Part shown: piece after piece, positions 32,398 through 41,234 of the stretch
Numbering within the stretch: the stretch's first letter is position 1
How the letters are laid out: the number at the start of each line of letters is the position of its first letter
DNA from: Bifidobacterium breve
GTDB taxonomy: Bacteria; Actinomycetota; Acidimicrobiia; Acidimicrobiales; Ilumatobacteraceae
Assembly (NCBI GenBank): GCA_945886445.1
Contig: CAMCZG010000001.1
Location: 62,001 to 126,000, forward strand
Direction: 5' to 3'
Length of the DNA stretch: 64,000 bases
Made by a program: the position numbers and the translations under genes
The notes under the pieces: generated by a model
What the model saw: only the letters and a program-made list of their open reading frames with translations
What the model was told of the DNA's origin: nothing
Databases searched by the model: none

Positions 32398-34160
32398 TTT
32401 CACAGTCAACCTCAATGCGCTCACATTTGTGTGGGGAATTGCGTCCCGAGCACATCGGAACCACAGTGCAAATATGTGGCTGGTTGTCTCGGCGCCGTGA
32501 ACACGGTGAGCATTTAGCATTTTTTGATATTCGCGACCACTCCGGAATCGTCCAATGCGTTGTTGACCGCACAGTAGATGTGCGCTCCGAGTATGTTGTG
32601 CGCATTACTGGTGTCGTTCGTGAACGACCAGAGGGCACATTGAATACTCAAATTCCAACGGGAGCCATAGAAATTGGTGATTGTGTAGTTGAGGTGCTCA
32701 ATGAGTCTGAGCCTCCTCCGTTTCCTATCGACTCACGCGCCGACGATGTAGATGAGAACATTCGTTTGCGTTTCCGGTATTTAGACATTCGTCGTGAACG
32801 GATGCAGAAAAACCTCCGCTTGCGGTCAAAAATCAACTCAGCCATCCGAGCTGCAATGGAATTGCAAGAGTTCGTAGAGGTGGAAACACCGTTCCTGATG
32901 CCTTCCACCCCTGAAGGTGCGCGCGAGTTTCTTGTTCCTTCTCGTAAAGAGCCAGGCTCGTTCTATGCGCTGCCGCAGTCACCTCAATTGTGGAAGCAGT
33001 TGTTGATGGTGGCCGGAGTCGATAGGTATTTCCAAATTGCACGATGCCTGCGCGATGAAGATCTTCGTGCAGACCGTCAGTACGAATTCATGCAATTAGA
33101 TGCGGAAATGAGTTTTGTTACCCAGCCCGATGTGCTCGCTGCAATCGGAAAAGCTGTTACCGCTGCTGCCGAAGCCGCAACTGGTGTAGCGGTGCCGCCC
33201 ATCGAGCAAATCACTTGGCATGAGGCAATGAACAGGTTTGGTGTCGATAAACCCGATCTTCGTTTTGGTCTCGAGCTGCACGAACTCACCGATATTTTTG
33301 CATCGACGGAATTCAAAGCATTTGCAACAGCTGATTCCATTAAGGGCATTCGTGTCGATGCTGCTACGTATCCTGAACAGGCTGCATCGGGAAGAGGCAG
33401 GCTCGACGCACTCACCGACCGCGCCAAGCAGGTGGGTGCAAAAGGTTTGGTCTGGTTGCGTGTTGCGCAAGGAAAGACGTTTGAATCTCCTGTAGCAAAG
33501 TTTATTTCCGCTGCAGAAAGCGCTGCATTATGTGACCGCTTCTCCGCTGTACCGGGCGACCTCATACTGATTGTTGCCGACGAATGGGACACCACCTGTG
33601 AGGTTCTTGGGCAGTTGCGTAACGATATTGCACGCCCTCCCGTTCATGAAGGCCCGTATCGCTACGTGTGGGTCGTCGATTTTCCTCTATTTGTCGGAAT
33701 CGATGCTGTGACCGGTCGTCCGAAACCTGGGCATCATCCGTTTTGTCATCCACATCCTGACGACTTGCAGTACCTCGATTCCGAGCCGTTGCGTGTACGT
33801 GCTTTGGCATATGACCTTGTGTTGAACGGGTGGGAGCTTGGTTCGGGTTCCATTCGTATTCATGAGCCCGAATTGCAACGGCAAGTATTCAACAAGTTAG
33901 GCATTAGCGACGAAGAAGCCGATCGCCGTTTCGGGTTCTTCTTGCAGCCATTTAAATATGGCGCTCCACCACATGGTGGTTTCGCATTTGGCATCGACCG
34001 GCTAACAGCAATTCTTGCGGGCGAAGACAACATTCGTGAGGTTATTGCATTCCCCAAGACCCAATCGGGTAGTGACCCAATGACCAACGCACCAACTGTT
34101 GTTGATGCTGCTCAACTCAATGAACTAGGTATTCGTACATTACCTCCGGCAGTGAAGTAG
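32394..34160 (+). CDS. aspS: Aspartate-tRNA ligase (bacterial type)
   Basis: Class IIb synthetase for tRNA-Asp, 588 aa. The N-terminal OB-fold has HLCGELRPEHIGTTVQICGW and SRRREHG, followed by FRYLDIRR, motif 2 FQIARCLRDEDLRADRQYEF, the GAD insertion domain in the middle, and motif 3 GFAFGIDRLTAIL. The start may be ATG 32394, overlapping the hisS stop, or ATG 32415 (MRSHLCGELRPEHIG), which fits the family better. Whether it also charges tRNA-Asn cannot be decided here. The TAG stop is 7 bp before the rarA N-terminus. Confidence 0.95.
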   Translation: MISQSTSMRSHLCGELRPEHIGTTVQICGWLSRRREHGEHLAFFDIRDHSGIVQCVVDRTVDVRSEYVVRITGVVRERPEGTLNTQIPTGAIEIGDCVVEVLNESEPPPFPIDSRADDVDENIRLRFRYLDIRRERMQKNLRLRSKINSAIRAAMELQEFVEVETPFLMPSTPEGAREFLVPSRKEPGSFYALPQSPQLWKQLLMVAGVDRYFQIARCLRDEDLRADRQYEFMQLDAEMSFVTQPDVLAAIGKAVTAAAEAATGVAVPPIEQITWHEAMNRFGVDKPDLRFGLELHELTDIFASTEFKAFATADSIKGIRVDAATYPEQAASGRGRLDALTDRAKQVGAKGLVWLRVAQGKTFESPVAKFISAAESAALCDRFSAVPGDLILIVADEWDTTCEVLGQLRNDIARPPVHEGPYRYVWVVDFPLFVGIDAVTGRPKPGHHPFCHPHPDDLQYLDSEPLRVRALAYDLVLNGWELGSGSIRIHEPELQRQVFNKLGISDEEADRRFGFFLQPFKYGAPPHGGFAFGIDRLTAILAGEDNIREVIAFPKTQSGSDPMTNAPTVVDAAQLNELGIRTLPPAVK

Positions 34161-34167
34161 GTCTTGT

Positions 34168-35436
34168 ACGAGCGACAATCTGTTCTCGGCATCTGCTGCA
34201 GAGCAACTGCAGCGCCAGGCTCCTCTCGCTGCACGTTTGCGACCGCGTAGCCTCGACGAAGTAGTTGGGCAAGAGCATCTTGTTGGTATCGGTAAACCGT
34301 TACGAGTGCTTATTGAAAGCGATCAGTTGTCATCGGTAATTTTGTGGGGTCCTCCCGGCATCGGGAAAACCTCACTTGCAGAAGTAATGGCGGCGCAGTC
34401 AAGTGCGTACTTCGTGCGCTTATCTGCTGTCTCGTCTGGTGTGAAAGATATTCGAGAAACTATTGCTCACGCACAGCATTTACTCGGTGAAAAACAGCGT
34501 CGTACAATGGTGTTTATCGATGAGATTCATCGGTTCAGCACCTCGCAGCAAGACGCACTACTTCCGGCAGTGGAGAGCGGGCTACTCGTCCTTGTTGGCG
34601 CTACAACCGAGAATCCATTTTTTGAAGTCAATGCACCGCTACGAAGTCGCTCCACTTTGTTCCATCTCGAGCCACTATCGGCATCTGAGTTGTCAGTATT
34701 GGTTGAACGAGGTTGTCTAGCCGAAAATGCACATTTAGATGAAGTGGCCAAAAAGCATCTCTTAGATATGGCGCAAGGCGATGGTCGTCAAATTCTCACG
34801 TCATTAGAAGTCGCCTGTGCACTGGCGCGCAGCGACGTAAAAAACATATCGGGCAGTTCGGTCTTTGTTTCATTGGAAAATGTAGAAGCTGCTCTGAGCA
34901 CAAGCGCCCTGCGCTACGGCCGAGACGATCATTACGATGTTATTTCGGCCTTCATTAAGAGTATTCGAGGATCCGCAGTCGATGCGGCAATTCATTGGTT
35001 GGCACGGATGTTGGTTGCAGGCGAAGACCCAAGGTTTATTGCGCGTCGGCTCGTCATTTTGGCGAGTGAAGATATTGGAATGGCCGACCATACTTCTTTA
35101 CTGGTTGCCACTGCGTGCGCACAGGCTGTTGAACATGTTGGTATGCCCGAGGCGCAACTTAATCTGGCGCAGGCAACCATACATTTGGCATCAGCGCCGA
35201 AAAGTAATACCACGGCAAATGCAATTTGGAACGCAATGAGCGAAGTGCGCAGTGGTGGAATTGGCGAGGTGCCATTATTTCTGCGCGATGGTCACTACCA
35301 GGGAGCGCAAACCCTGGGGCACGGCACCGGTTATGTTTCGCCGCATGTTGCAACATCGCACAACCCTGCAGCGCAAGCGAATGACTATTTGCCCGAGGCT
35401 TTAGATGGTCGTCACTACTACGATGAGAACTTATGA
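34168..35436 (+). CDS. rarA: Replication-associated recombination protein A (RarA/MgsA), non-canonical start
   Basis: AAA+ clamp-loader-like ATPase acting at stalled forks, 422 aa from the start proposed here. Walker A is LWGPPGIGKTSLAEV, Walker B is TMVFIDEIHRFSTSQQD, and ALLPAVESGLLVLVGATTENPFFEVN is typical RarA. The conserved N-terminus SDNLFSASAAEQLQRQAPLA is in frame, but it has no ATG, GTG or TTG: the codon where the family has Met is ACG at 34168, and the first canonical start (TTG 34237) would delete the conserved residues. The start is therefore ACG or CTG 34180, or an undetected base change. The stop is overlapped by the next gene (ATGA). Confidence 0.85.
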   Translation, partial: TSDNLFSASAAEQLQRQAPLAARLRPRSLDEVVGQEHLVGIGKPLRVLIESDQLSSVILWGPPGIGKTSLAEVMAAQSSAYFVRLSAVSSGVKDIRETIAHAQHLLGEKQRRTMVFIDEIHRFSTSQQDALLPAVESGLLVLVGATTENPFFEVNAPLRSRSTLFHLEPLSASELSVLVERGCLAENAHLDEVAKKHLLDMAQGDGRQILTSLEVACALARSDVKNISGSSVFVSLENVEAALSTSALRYGRDDHYDVISAFIKSIRGSAVDAAIHWLARMLVAGEDPRFIARRLVILASEDIGMADHTSLLVATACAQAVEHVGMPEAQLNLAQATIHLASAPKSNTTANAIWNAMSEVRSGGIGEVPLFLRDGHYQGAQTLGHGTGYVSPHVATSHNPAAQANDYLPEALDGRHYYDENL

Positions 35437-35861
35437 CGGGTCGCGATATCGCAGTTATTGTGGGTTTGGTCATGTGCTCTTTGGCATTTGCTGCGTTGAG
35501 CATTGTGCTGCTTCAGGTCTTGTCTGCATTGCGAGAGTTGCGCACAGATCTCGATCTTTTTGAATCACATGTGTTGCCCCTCATGGCAGACCTGCGAGAT
35601 GCCACCGATGAAACACGCGAAGTTGTAGATGAGGCTCGCGAAGATTTGGAGCGCTTCGACAGGGTTCTAGGCTCGGCAGAAGTGGTGAGTACTGCCTTAG
35701 CCGATACCTCTCGAGTTGCGCGAACGGTTATTACGTCTCCGCTCATCAAGACCGTTGCTGTTGTGCGAGGGGTGTCTCGTGGATTACGTAAATTCTCTAC
35801 ATCTACTCCAACTCAGGCTCCGCAGCGTAAATCGCGGAGTCATAGAAAATCTGCCAGATAG
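35433..35861 (+). CDS. DUF948-like membrane protein
   Basis: A 142-residue protein with one N-terminal helix (IAVIVGLVMCSLAFAALSIVL) and a long helical, probably coiled-coil stretch rich in Asp, Glu and Arg (LRELRTDLDLFESHV through DEAREDLERFDRVLG), then a basic tail. This matches the DUF948 pattern. In Streptomyces a DUF948 gene and a short partner precede alaS, the same as here; that comparison is from memory. Function unknown; a cell-envelope or stress role is often suggested for such proteins. ATG 35433 overlaps the rarA stop. Its TAG stop belongs to the -10-like box of the next gene. Confidence 0.8.
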   Translation: MTGRDIAVIVGLVMCSLAFAALSIVLLQVLSALRELRTDLDLFESHVLPLMADLRDATDETREVVDEAREDLERFDRVLGSAEVVSTALADTSRVARTVITSPLIKTVAVVRGVSRGLRKFSTSTPTQAPQRKSRSHRKSAR

Positions 35862-35864
35862 GGT
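35859..35864 (+). promoter_or_regulatory. Candidate -10 box of the 35871 gene, made from the upstream stop codon
   Basis: TAGGGT, whose TAG ends the DUF948-like gene, stands 6 nt before ATG 35871. Confidence 0.4.
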
Positions 35865-35870
35865 GCAGGC

Positions 35871-36107
35871 ATGCGTCGTTTGGTCTGGTTCTTTGCAGGT
35901 TTCGTAGTGGCCCTCATTGGAGGCGGCTATGCAAAAAGGCGAGTGGTCTCCGCGGCACAAGATCTTGCACCAACGCGAGTTGCACAACGAGCCAAGGTAC
36001 GTGCAGGGGAAGTCTCCAGAAGTGTTCGTTCTCGCTTCACCGATGCCGTTCACGAAGGACAAAGTGCAATGCGTGAGCGTGAATCAGAACTCCAACCGAA
36101 GCCGTAA
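35871..36107 (+). CDS. Small membrane protein, DUF6167-like
   Basis: A 78-residue protein with an N-terminal helix (LVWFFAGFVVALIGGGYA), a basic AKRR, and an amphipathic Arg/Glu-rich tail ending RERESELQPKP. The pattern of aromatic residues, the Gly-rich helix and a C-terminal REGxxxREAEL-like ending resembles the short DUF6167-type protein that in Streptomyces lies between DUF948 and alaS. No function is known. It is too short for confident homology by eye, but the conserved position supports a real gene. alaS follows after 18 bp. Confidence 0.7.
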   Translation: MRRLVWFFAGFVVALIGGGYAKRRVVSAAQDLAPTRVAQRAKVRAGEVSRSVRSRFTDAVHEGQSAMRERESELQPKP

Positions 36108-36111
36108 CGGC

Positions 36112-36117
36112 TAAGAT
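36112..36117 (+). promoter_or_regulatory. Candidate -10 box of alaS (leaderless or very short leader)
   Basis: TAAGAT ends 8 nt before ATG 36126, inside the 18-bp gap before alaS. Confidence 0.45.
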
Positions 36118-36125
36118 TTGGGGCA

Positions 36126-38771
36126 ATGAGTACTCCCTCGAATCCGTTAAGTTCCCCAGCTCGTCCGCATTCAGCTAACGAGGTGCGTAACGCTTTTCGT
36201 GATTTTTTCATTGCCAAAGGCCATGCCCAGGTCGAGTCGGCCAGCCTTATTCCTCATGACCCCACCGTGCTATTCACTGTTGCGGGAATGGTGCCCTTTA
36301 AGCCCTATTTCGTAGGTGATGAAACTCCGCCGTATCAGCGGGCAGTCAGCGTTCAAAAGTGTGCTCGTGCAGGTGGAAAGCACAACGATCTCGACGACGT
36401 TGGACGCACGAAGCGCCACCTTGTTTTCTTCGAAATGCTCGGTAACTTTAGTTTCGGTGACTATTTCAAAGAGAGCGCCATTCCTTGGTCATGGGAACTC
36501 GTCACAGAGGTCTTCGGATTCGATGGTGACCAACTGTGGATCACCGTTCATGAAAGTGATGATGAAGCAGAAGCTATTTGGCACGAGCAAGTAGGTGTGC
36601 CGATGTCGCGTATTCAGCGGCTCGGCGATAAAGATAACTTCTGGCAAATGGGCGATACGGGCCCATGTGGCCCATGTTCAGAAATTCACATCGATCGCGG
36701 TCCAGCTTTCGGCCCAGACGGTGGCCCTCTGAATGATCCATTTGGCGACCGGTTCCTCGAGTTTTGGAACCTCGTATTCATGCAATACAACCAAGCCCCC
36801 GACGGTTCGCGTACGCCGTTGCCCAAACCTTCAATCGATACCGGTGCTGGCTTAGAACGCATCGTTGCACTAATGCAAAAAACAAACTCTGTGTGGGAAA
36901 CCGACCTGTTGATGCCATTGGTTGAACAGGCACAATCATTAACGGGTAAAAAGTACCTGTCTGGCGACTATGACGACAAGTCCAGTTTCAGCTTGCGCGT
37001 TCTTGCAGAACATGCCCGTTCCTCCACGATGCTTGTGAACGATGGGGTATTTCCTTCAAACGAAAACCGTGGCTATGTGCTGCGACGCATCATTCGACGC
37101 GCGGTACGACATGCTTATATTTTAGGAACCGAGAAGCTGGTGATGCCTAGTTTGGTTAACACAGCAATTGATGGAATGGGTTCGGCGTATCCCGATGTTC
37201 AAAAGAACCGTGACTTCATAGTCGATGTTCTTACCCGTGAAGAAGAGAAGTTCCGTCAAACTTTGAAAACCGGTACCCACATTCTGGATGAAGCACTCGA
37301 TAAGAGTGGCAAGAACCTCAGCGGCTCTACTGCATTTTTGTTGCACGATACTTATGGCTTTCCTCTTGAACTGACACAAGAAATTGCCAGCGAAAGAGAA
37401 GTTGAAGTAGATCTCGACGGTTTCCGTGTTGAGATGAACCAACAGCGCGATCGCGCTAAACAGGCGCGCAAGGGTGGAAAAGTTGACGATTCACAAATTG
37501 CGACGTATCGCAACATCATGGAAACCCAAGGTGTCACCACATTCGTGGGCTACGAGTCCGTCGAGTCAAGCTCAAAAATCGTTGGCCTCAACGAATCTAT
37601 TGTTCATGACGGATGTTTCGAGGTTTTTCTTGACGTCACCCCTTTCTACGCTGAAAGCGGTGGTCAGGTCGGAGACACCGGATCCATTGCCAATGCCGAT
37701 TGTGAATTAGAAGTTCTCGATACAACCTTCGCGCTACCCAACTTGCGTATGCATCTGTGTCGTGTGGTGCGTGGCATTCCCAAAGTAAATGCTCAGGTTG
37801 TTGCCACCATCAACGATGCGAGGCGAACAGAAATTCGTCGTCACCATACTGCAACCCACATGTTGCACTGGGCGTTGCGCGAAGTATTAGGTGAGCATGT
37901 AAAACAGGCTGGTTCACTTGTAGAGCCAGAACGTTTGCGTTTTGACTTCAGCCATTATGCGGCCGTTTCGCAAGAAGAGCTGCGGGAAATTGAGCGCATT
38001 GCCAACTTGCAAGTGCTCAAAAACTGTGGAGTATCGGTTTACGAAACAACAAAAGATGAAGCCACAAAGGCTGGGGCTATTGCATTTTTTGGCGATAAGT
38101 ATGGCGATCTCGTGCGGGTGCTCGATGCTGGTGACTCTGTAGAACTCTGCGGAGGAACCCACGTTGGAGCCACCGGCGATATTGGTGCAATTAAAATATT
38201 GTCCGAGAGTTCTATTGGCTCAAACTTGCGTCGTATAGAAGCTGTTGCTGGCACCCACTCAATAGCGTTCATTCAGCAACAAAATGTCACGCTGTCTCAT
38301 GCGGCAGAGTTGCTAGGCGCAACTCCCGACACCGTGAATATCTACATAGAGCGCAAGATCGACGATATGCGTGCACTGCAAGATGAGAATCGCGTTTTGC
38401 GTTCGCGCCTTGCAGCAACCCAGGCAGGTGAAATTGCTGCGGCCGCAGTGAACGGTGGAGTAGTGCAACAAATCGATGGGTTGACTCCTGGAGATCTACG
38501 GGAATTAGCTATAGCTATTCGCAATGTCAGTGGCATACGAGCCGTGGTGCTTGCTGGCGTCACCGATACCGGCGGCGTTGCCATTGTTGCTGCAACAACA
38601 CCAAGTGTTTCTGTTTCTGCAGGCAGCCTCATTGCGGCTGCTGCAAAGGCAGTGGGCGGCGGTGGGGGTGGCAAGGGTGACATTGCCACAGCTGGTGGCA
38701 AAAATACTGCAGGTCTGCCAGAAGCAATTTCTCTAGCTGTGGTTTCCGTTCAAGAAGCACTTGGTGCCTAG
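36126..38771 (+). CDS. alaS: Alanine-tRNA ligase
   Basis: Charges tRNA-Ala and clears Ser- and Gly-tRNA-Ala, 881 aa. The class II core has FTVAGMVPFKPYFVGDE, KCARAGGKHNDLDDVG and NFSFGDYFK. The editing domain contains the zinc motif RRHHTATHMLHWAL and CGGTHVGATGDIG, and the C-terminal C-Ala domain ends in a Gly-rich segment (AKAVGGGGGGKGDIATAGG), typical of the family. Length is full. Start ATG 36126 (MSTPSNPLSSPARPHSANEV). ruvX follows after 2 bp. Confidence 0.97.
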   Translation: MSTPSNPLSSPARPHSANEVRNAFRDFFIAKGHAQVESASLIPHDPTVLFTVAGMVPFKPYFVGDETPPYQRAVSVQKCARAGGKHNDLDDVGRTKRHLVFFEMLGNFSFGDYFKESAIPWSWELVTEVFGFDGDQLWITVHESDDEAEAIWHEQVGVPMSRIQRLGDKDNFWQMGDTGPCGPCSEIHIDRGPAFGPDGGPLNDPFGDRFLEFWNLVFMQYNQAPDGSRTPLPKPSIDTGAGLERIVALMQKTNSVWETDLLMPLVEQAQSLTGKKYLSGDYDDKSSFSLRVLAEHARSSTMLVNDGVFPSNENRGYVLRRIIRRAVRHAYILGTEKLVMPSLVNTAIDGMGSAYPDVQKNRDFIVDVLTREEEKFRQTLKTGTHILDEALDKSGKNLSGSTAFLLHDTYGFPLELTQEIASEREVEVDLDGFRVEMNQQRDRAKQARKGGKVDDSQIATYRNIMETQGVTTFVGYESVESSSKIVGLNESIVHDGCFEVFLDVTPFYAESGGQVGDTGSIANADCELEVLDTTFALPNLRMHLCRVVRGIPKVNAQVVATINDARRTEIRRHHTATHMLHWALREVLGEHVKQAGSLVEPERLRFDFSHYAAVSQEELREIERIANLQVLKNCGVSVYETTKDEATKAGAIAFFGDKYGDLVRVLDAGDSVELCGGTHVGATGDIGAIKILSESSIGSNLRRIEAVAGTHSIAFIQQQNVTLSHAAELLGATPDTVNIYIERKIDDMRALQDENRVLRSRLAATQAGEIAAAAVNGGVVQQIDGLTPGDLRELAIAIRNVSGIRAVVLAGVTDTGGVAIVAATTPSVSVSAGSLIAAAAKAVGGGGGGKGDIATAGGKNTAGLPEAISLAVVSVQEALGA

Positions 38772-38773
38772 TT

Positions 38774-39205
38774 GTGACGAGGCCTTTGCGCGTACTTGGT
38801 ATCGACTTAGGTTCAAAACGAATAGGCATAGCGGTGAGCGATCGCAGCGGAACCATTGCATCGCCCCTCTTGGTTCTGCAGCGCTCTGGTAGTACGAAAA
38901 AAGATCACGACAACATTCGTCTCTTGGTGGAAGAAGAAGAATGTGAGGCTGTTGTTGTGGGTCTGCCACTATCCATGGATGGTTCCGTGGGAAAAGCTGC
39001 AAGTGCTGCCATTGCCGAAGCAAAGCAATTGGCTACCGTGGTCAATGTGCCTGTAAGTACCTACGACGAGCGCCTCACAACGGTGAGCGCAGACCGAGCG
39101 ATGATTGAGGCAAAGATGAATGCTCAGGCACGCCGGCGTGTGGTCGATAAAGTCGCTGCTGCTGTGATGTTGCAATCATGGCTCGATCGTCAGGCGAATC
39201 TGTAA
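38774..39205 (+). CDS. ruvX: RuvX/YqgF-family putative Holliday junction resolvase or rRNA-processing nuclease
   Basis: RNase H-fold protein of 143 aa. It shows VLGIDLGSKRIGIAVSD (first acidic residue), EAVVVGLPLSMDGSVGKAA, VSTYDERLTTVSADR and a C-terminal VDKVAAAVMLQSWLD with the last Asp. Family members have been proposed as alternative resolvases and as the factor maturing the 5' end of 16S rRNA; neither can be confirmed here. GTG 38774 starts 2 bp after alaS, and mltG begins directly after its stop. The alaS-ruvX-mltG-aroE order is widely conserved. Confidence 0.94.
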   Translation: MTRPLRVLGIDLGSKRIGIAVSDRSGTIASPLLVLQRSGSTKKDHDNIRLLVEEEECEAVVVGLPLSMDGSVGKAASAAIAEAKQLATVVNVPVSTYDERLTTVSADRAMIEAKMNAQARRRVVDKVAAAVMLQSWLDRQANL

Positions 39206-40360
39206 ATGACCAACGACTGGAACGAAGACCCGTGGGACGTCATCGACGAAGTTCCAGCTCACGACCTTGCGACTCAAGGACAAACACGTGGTCCTTCGCG
39301 CTCGCTCGTACTCATCGTCGTGAGTGTATTTCTTGCTCTGGTGCTCATTGCCGGTGGCGGGTCGCTGTGGTACCTGCGTCAGGTAAACCCAGTTGGTGAC
39401 CCTGCGACTGCGGTGAACTTCACAGTGGCGGCCAATGACACCTTGAACAATGTGAGTAGCAGGCTCGAAAAAGAAAAGATTATTACTAGCGCTCGAGTGT
39501 TTCGTTGGTATGTGGGTCGCAAGGGCGGCATCACTTTTTACCCAGGTTATTTCCTCTTAAAGCCCCATGATCATATGGGCAACATTATGGCTGTACTCAA
39601 TACGCCGCCGGAACAAACATTTACCAATGTCACATTCCCTGAGGGTTTCACCTTGGAGCAAATGGCTTCACGACTTGCTGAAAAAGTGCCGCGACTCGAT
39701 GCCGTAAACTTCTTGCAGCAGTCGGTGAGTGGTGTGGCTACTTCAGCGTTTGCACCCACTGGGTCAACAAACCTCGAGGGCTTATTGTTTCCCGATACTT
39801 ACCAAATATCTGGTGACGATTCAGCTACTCGCGTGTTGCAGAGAATGGCTGCCCTCATGGAGCGGGTAGGGCGACAAGAAGGCATTTCAAAATCTGAAGC
39901 ACAACTTGGATACAGCTCGTATGAAGTACTTACTGTGGCGTCAATGATTGAACGCGAAGCAAAGGTCGACGCCGATCGTCCAAAAATTGCGCGTGTCATT
40001 TATAACCGCTTGAAGCGCAAGATGCTGCTGCAAATAGATGCAACCTTGCGGTACAAGCAAGACGCAGCACTATCAATTGGCGAACTGCAGAAAATTGATT
40101 TCCCCTACAACACCTATTTGTACAAAGGCCTGCCACCAACACCTATTGCACAACCTGGTCGCGCTTCAATACGAGCAGCATTGAACCCTTCTCCCAACCC
40201 GTCAGCGGGAGACCCCATCTGCGTTGGGTTGAAGGCAAATGAAAAGTGTGAATATCTGTATTACGTCATTGCAGATAAAGAGGGCGGACACGTTTTTGCT
40301 GCAACATTTGCACAGCACGAAGCAAACATCGCCAAGGCTAAATTGGCAGGTGTGATGTGA
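39206..40360 (+). CDS. mltG: Endolytic murein transglycosylase MltG
   Basis: Single-pass membrane enzyme that cleaves nascent peptidoglycan strands and sets chain length. The 384-residue protein has a short acidic cytosolic N-terminus, one helix (LVLIVVSVFLALVLIAGGG, about 33-51), and the YceG domain: FPEGFTLEQMASRLAEK, LEGLLFPDTYQI, VASMIEREAKVDADR with the presumed catalytic Glu in IERE, IYNRLKRKMLLQIDATLRY, PYNTYLYKGLPPTPI and YYVIADKEGGHVFAATFAQH. Length is usual. ATG 39206 is contiguous with the ruvX stop, and the end overlaps aroE by GTGA. Confidence 0.95.
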   Translation: MTNDWNEDPWDVIDEVPAHDLATQGQTRGPSRSLVLIVVSVFLALVLIAGGGSLWYLRQVNPVGDPATAVNFTVAANDTLNNVSSRLEKEKIITSARVFRWYVGRKGGITFYPGYFLLKPHDHMGNIMAVLNTPPEQTFTNVTFPEGFTLEQMASRLAEKVPRLDAVNFLQQSVSGVATSAFAPTGSTNLEGLLFPDTYQISGDDSATRVLQRMAALMERVGRQEGISKSEAQLGYSSYEVLTVASMIEREAKVDADRPKIARVIYNRLKRKMLLQIDATLRYKQDAALSIGELQKIDFPYNTYLYKGLPPTPIAQPGRASIRAALNPSPNPSAGDPICVGLKANEKCEYLYYVIADKEGGHVFAATFAQHEANIAKAKLAGVM

Positions 40361-41223
40361 ATCGAGGAGAAAACGCACTCAACATGCATCACTCAGCACG
40401 TATTTCGTGCGTGCTCGGACAACCAGTTGCTCACAGTTTGTCTCCGGCAATTCACAACGACTGTTTTGAACACAGTGCAGTGAATGCGCGATATTTCTCC
40501 TGTGATGTGTCGCCGAAAAATCTTGAAAGCATGGTCAGGAGTCTGCAATCGCAGCACTTCCTTGGCGCTTCAGTCACCATGCCGCACAAAGAGGCTGTTC
40601 TCTCGCTGTGCGACACAGTTTCTTTGCGGGCTCGAGCGTTGTCATCAGTGAATACTCTGATTCCCCAAGCTGATGGCAGTTTGCATGGCGACTCCACCGA
40701 CGGCGCGGGTTGCGTTGATGCGCTCGCACATCATGGAGTGCATCTGCAAGGGAAGTCGGTGCTTGTCATTGGCGCCGGAGCTACTGCACGGGCATGTATT
40801 GAGGCCTTGTCGCATACTGATGTATCGCGTATTGGCGTGTTGAATCGATCAGAAGATCGTGCACAGCAAGCAATGCAACTTGCCGCGGGGAAGGGCTATG
40901 TTGCGCAACTGTCCGACGTCCCAGAAGTAGATGTTGTCATTCACACAACTCCTGTTGGCATGAAACAAGGTGTTCCTGGGGGCGAGTCTCCACTTCCCAT
41001 GAACGTGTTGAGGTCTCACCACGTTGTTCTCGATGCCGTCTATCAGCCACTAGAAACTCAATTGCTACTCGACGCGCGAAACATAGGGGCGCAGGCCATC
41101 GACGGGCTGTGGATGTTGGTTTACCAAGCAAAGGCACAACAATTGCTGTGGACTGGGTCGAATCCAGACCCATTACGCATGCGAATTGCTGCAGAGCGCG
41201 AACTCGCACAGCGGGGCAGATAA
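40357..41223 (+). CDS. aroE: Shikimate dehydrogenase
   Basis: NADPH-dependent reduction of 3-dehydroshikimate to shikimate. The 288-residue protein has the substrate-site SLSPAIHN, the catalytic Lys in VTMPHKEAV and Asp in STDGAGC, and the Rossmann segment [17 protein letters not shown] followed by LNRSEDRAQ, and PVGM. The C-terminal [13 protein letters not shown] and [12 protein letters not shown] are typical. GTG 40357 overlaps the mltG stop; ATG 40384 ([14 protein letters not shown]) is an equally likely start. Its TAA stop is part of the aroC -10-like box. Confidence 0.93.
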   Translation: MNRGENALNMHHSARISCVLGQPVAHSLSPAIHNDCFEHSAVNARYFSCDVSPKNLESMVRSLQSQHFLGASVTMPHKEAVLSLCDTVSLRARALSSVNTLIPQADGSLHGDSTDGAGCVDALAHHGVHLQGKSVLVIGAGATARACIEALSHTDVSRIGVLNRSEDRAQQAMQLAAGKGYVAQLSDVPEVDVVIHTTPVGMKQGVPGGESPLPMNVLRSHHVVLDAVYQPLETQLLLDARNIGAQAIDGLWMLVYQAKAQQLLWTGSNPDPLRMRIAAERELAQRGR

Positions 41224-41226
41224 CCT
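41221..41226 (+). promoter_or_regulatory. Candidate -10 box of aroC, made from the aroE stop codon
   Basis: TAACCT, whose TAA is the aroE stop, ends 8 nt before ATG 41235. Confidence 0.4.
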
Positions 41227-41234
41227 CTGAAGCA

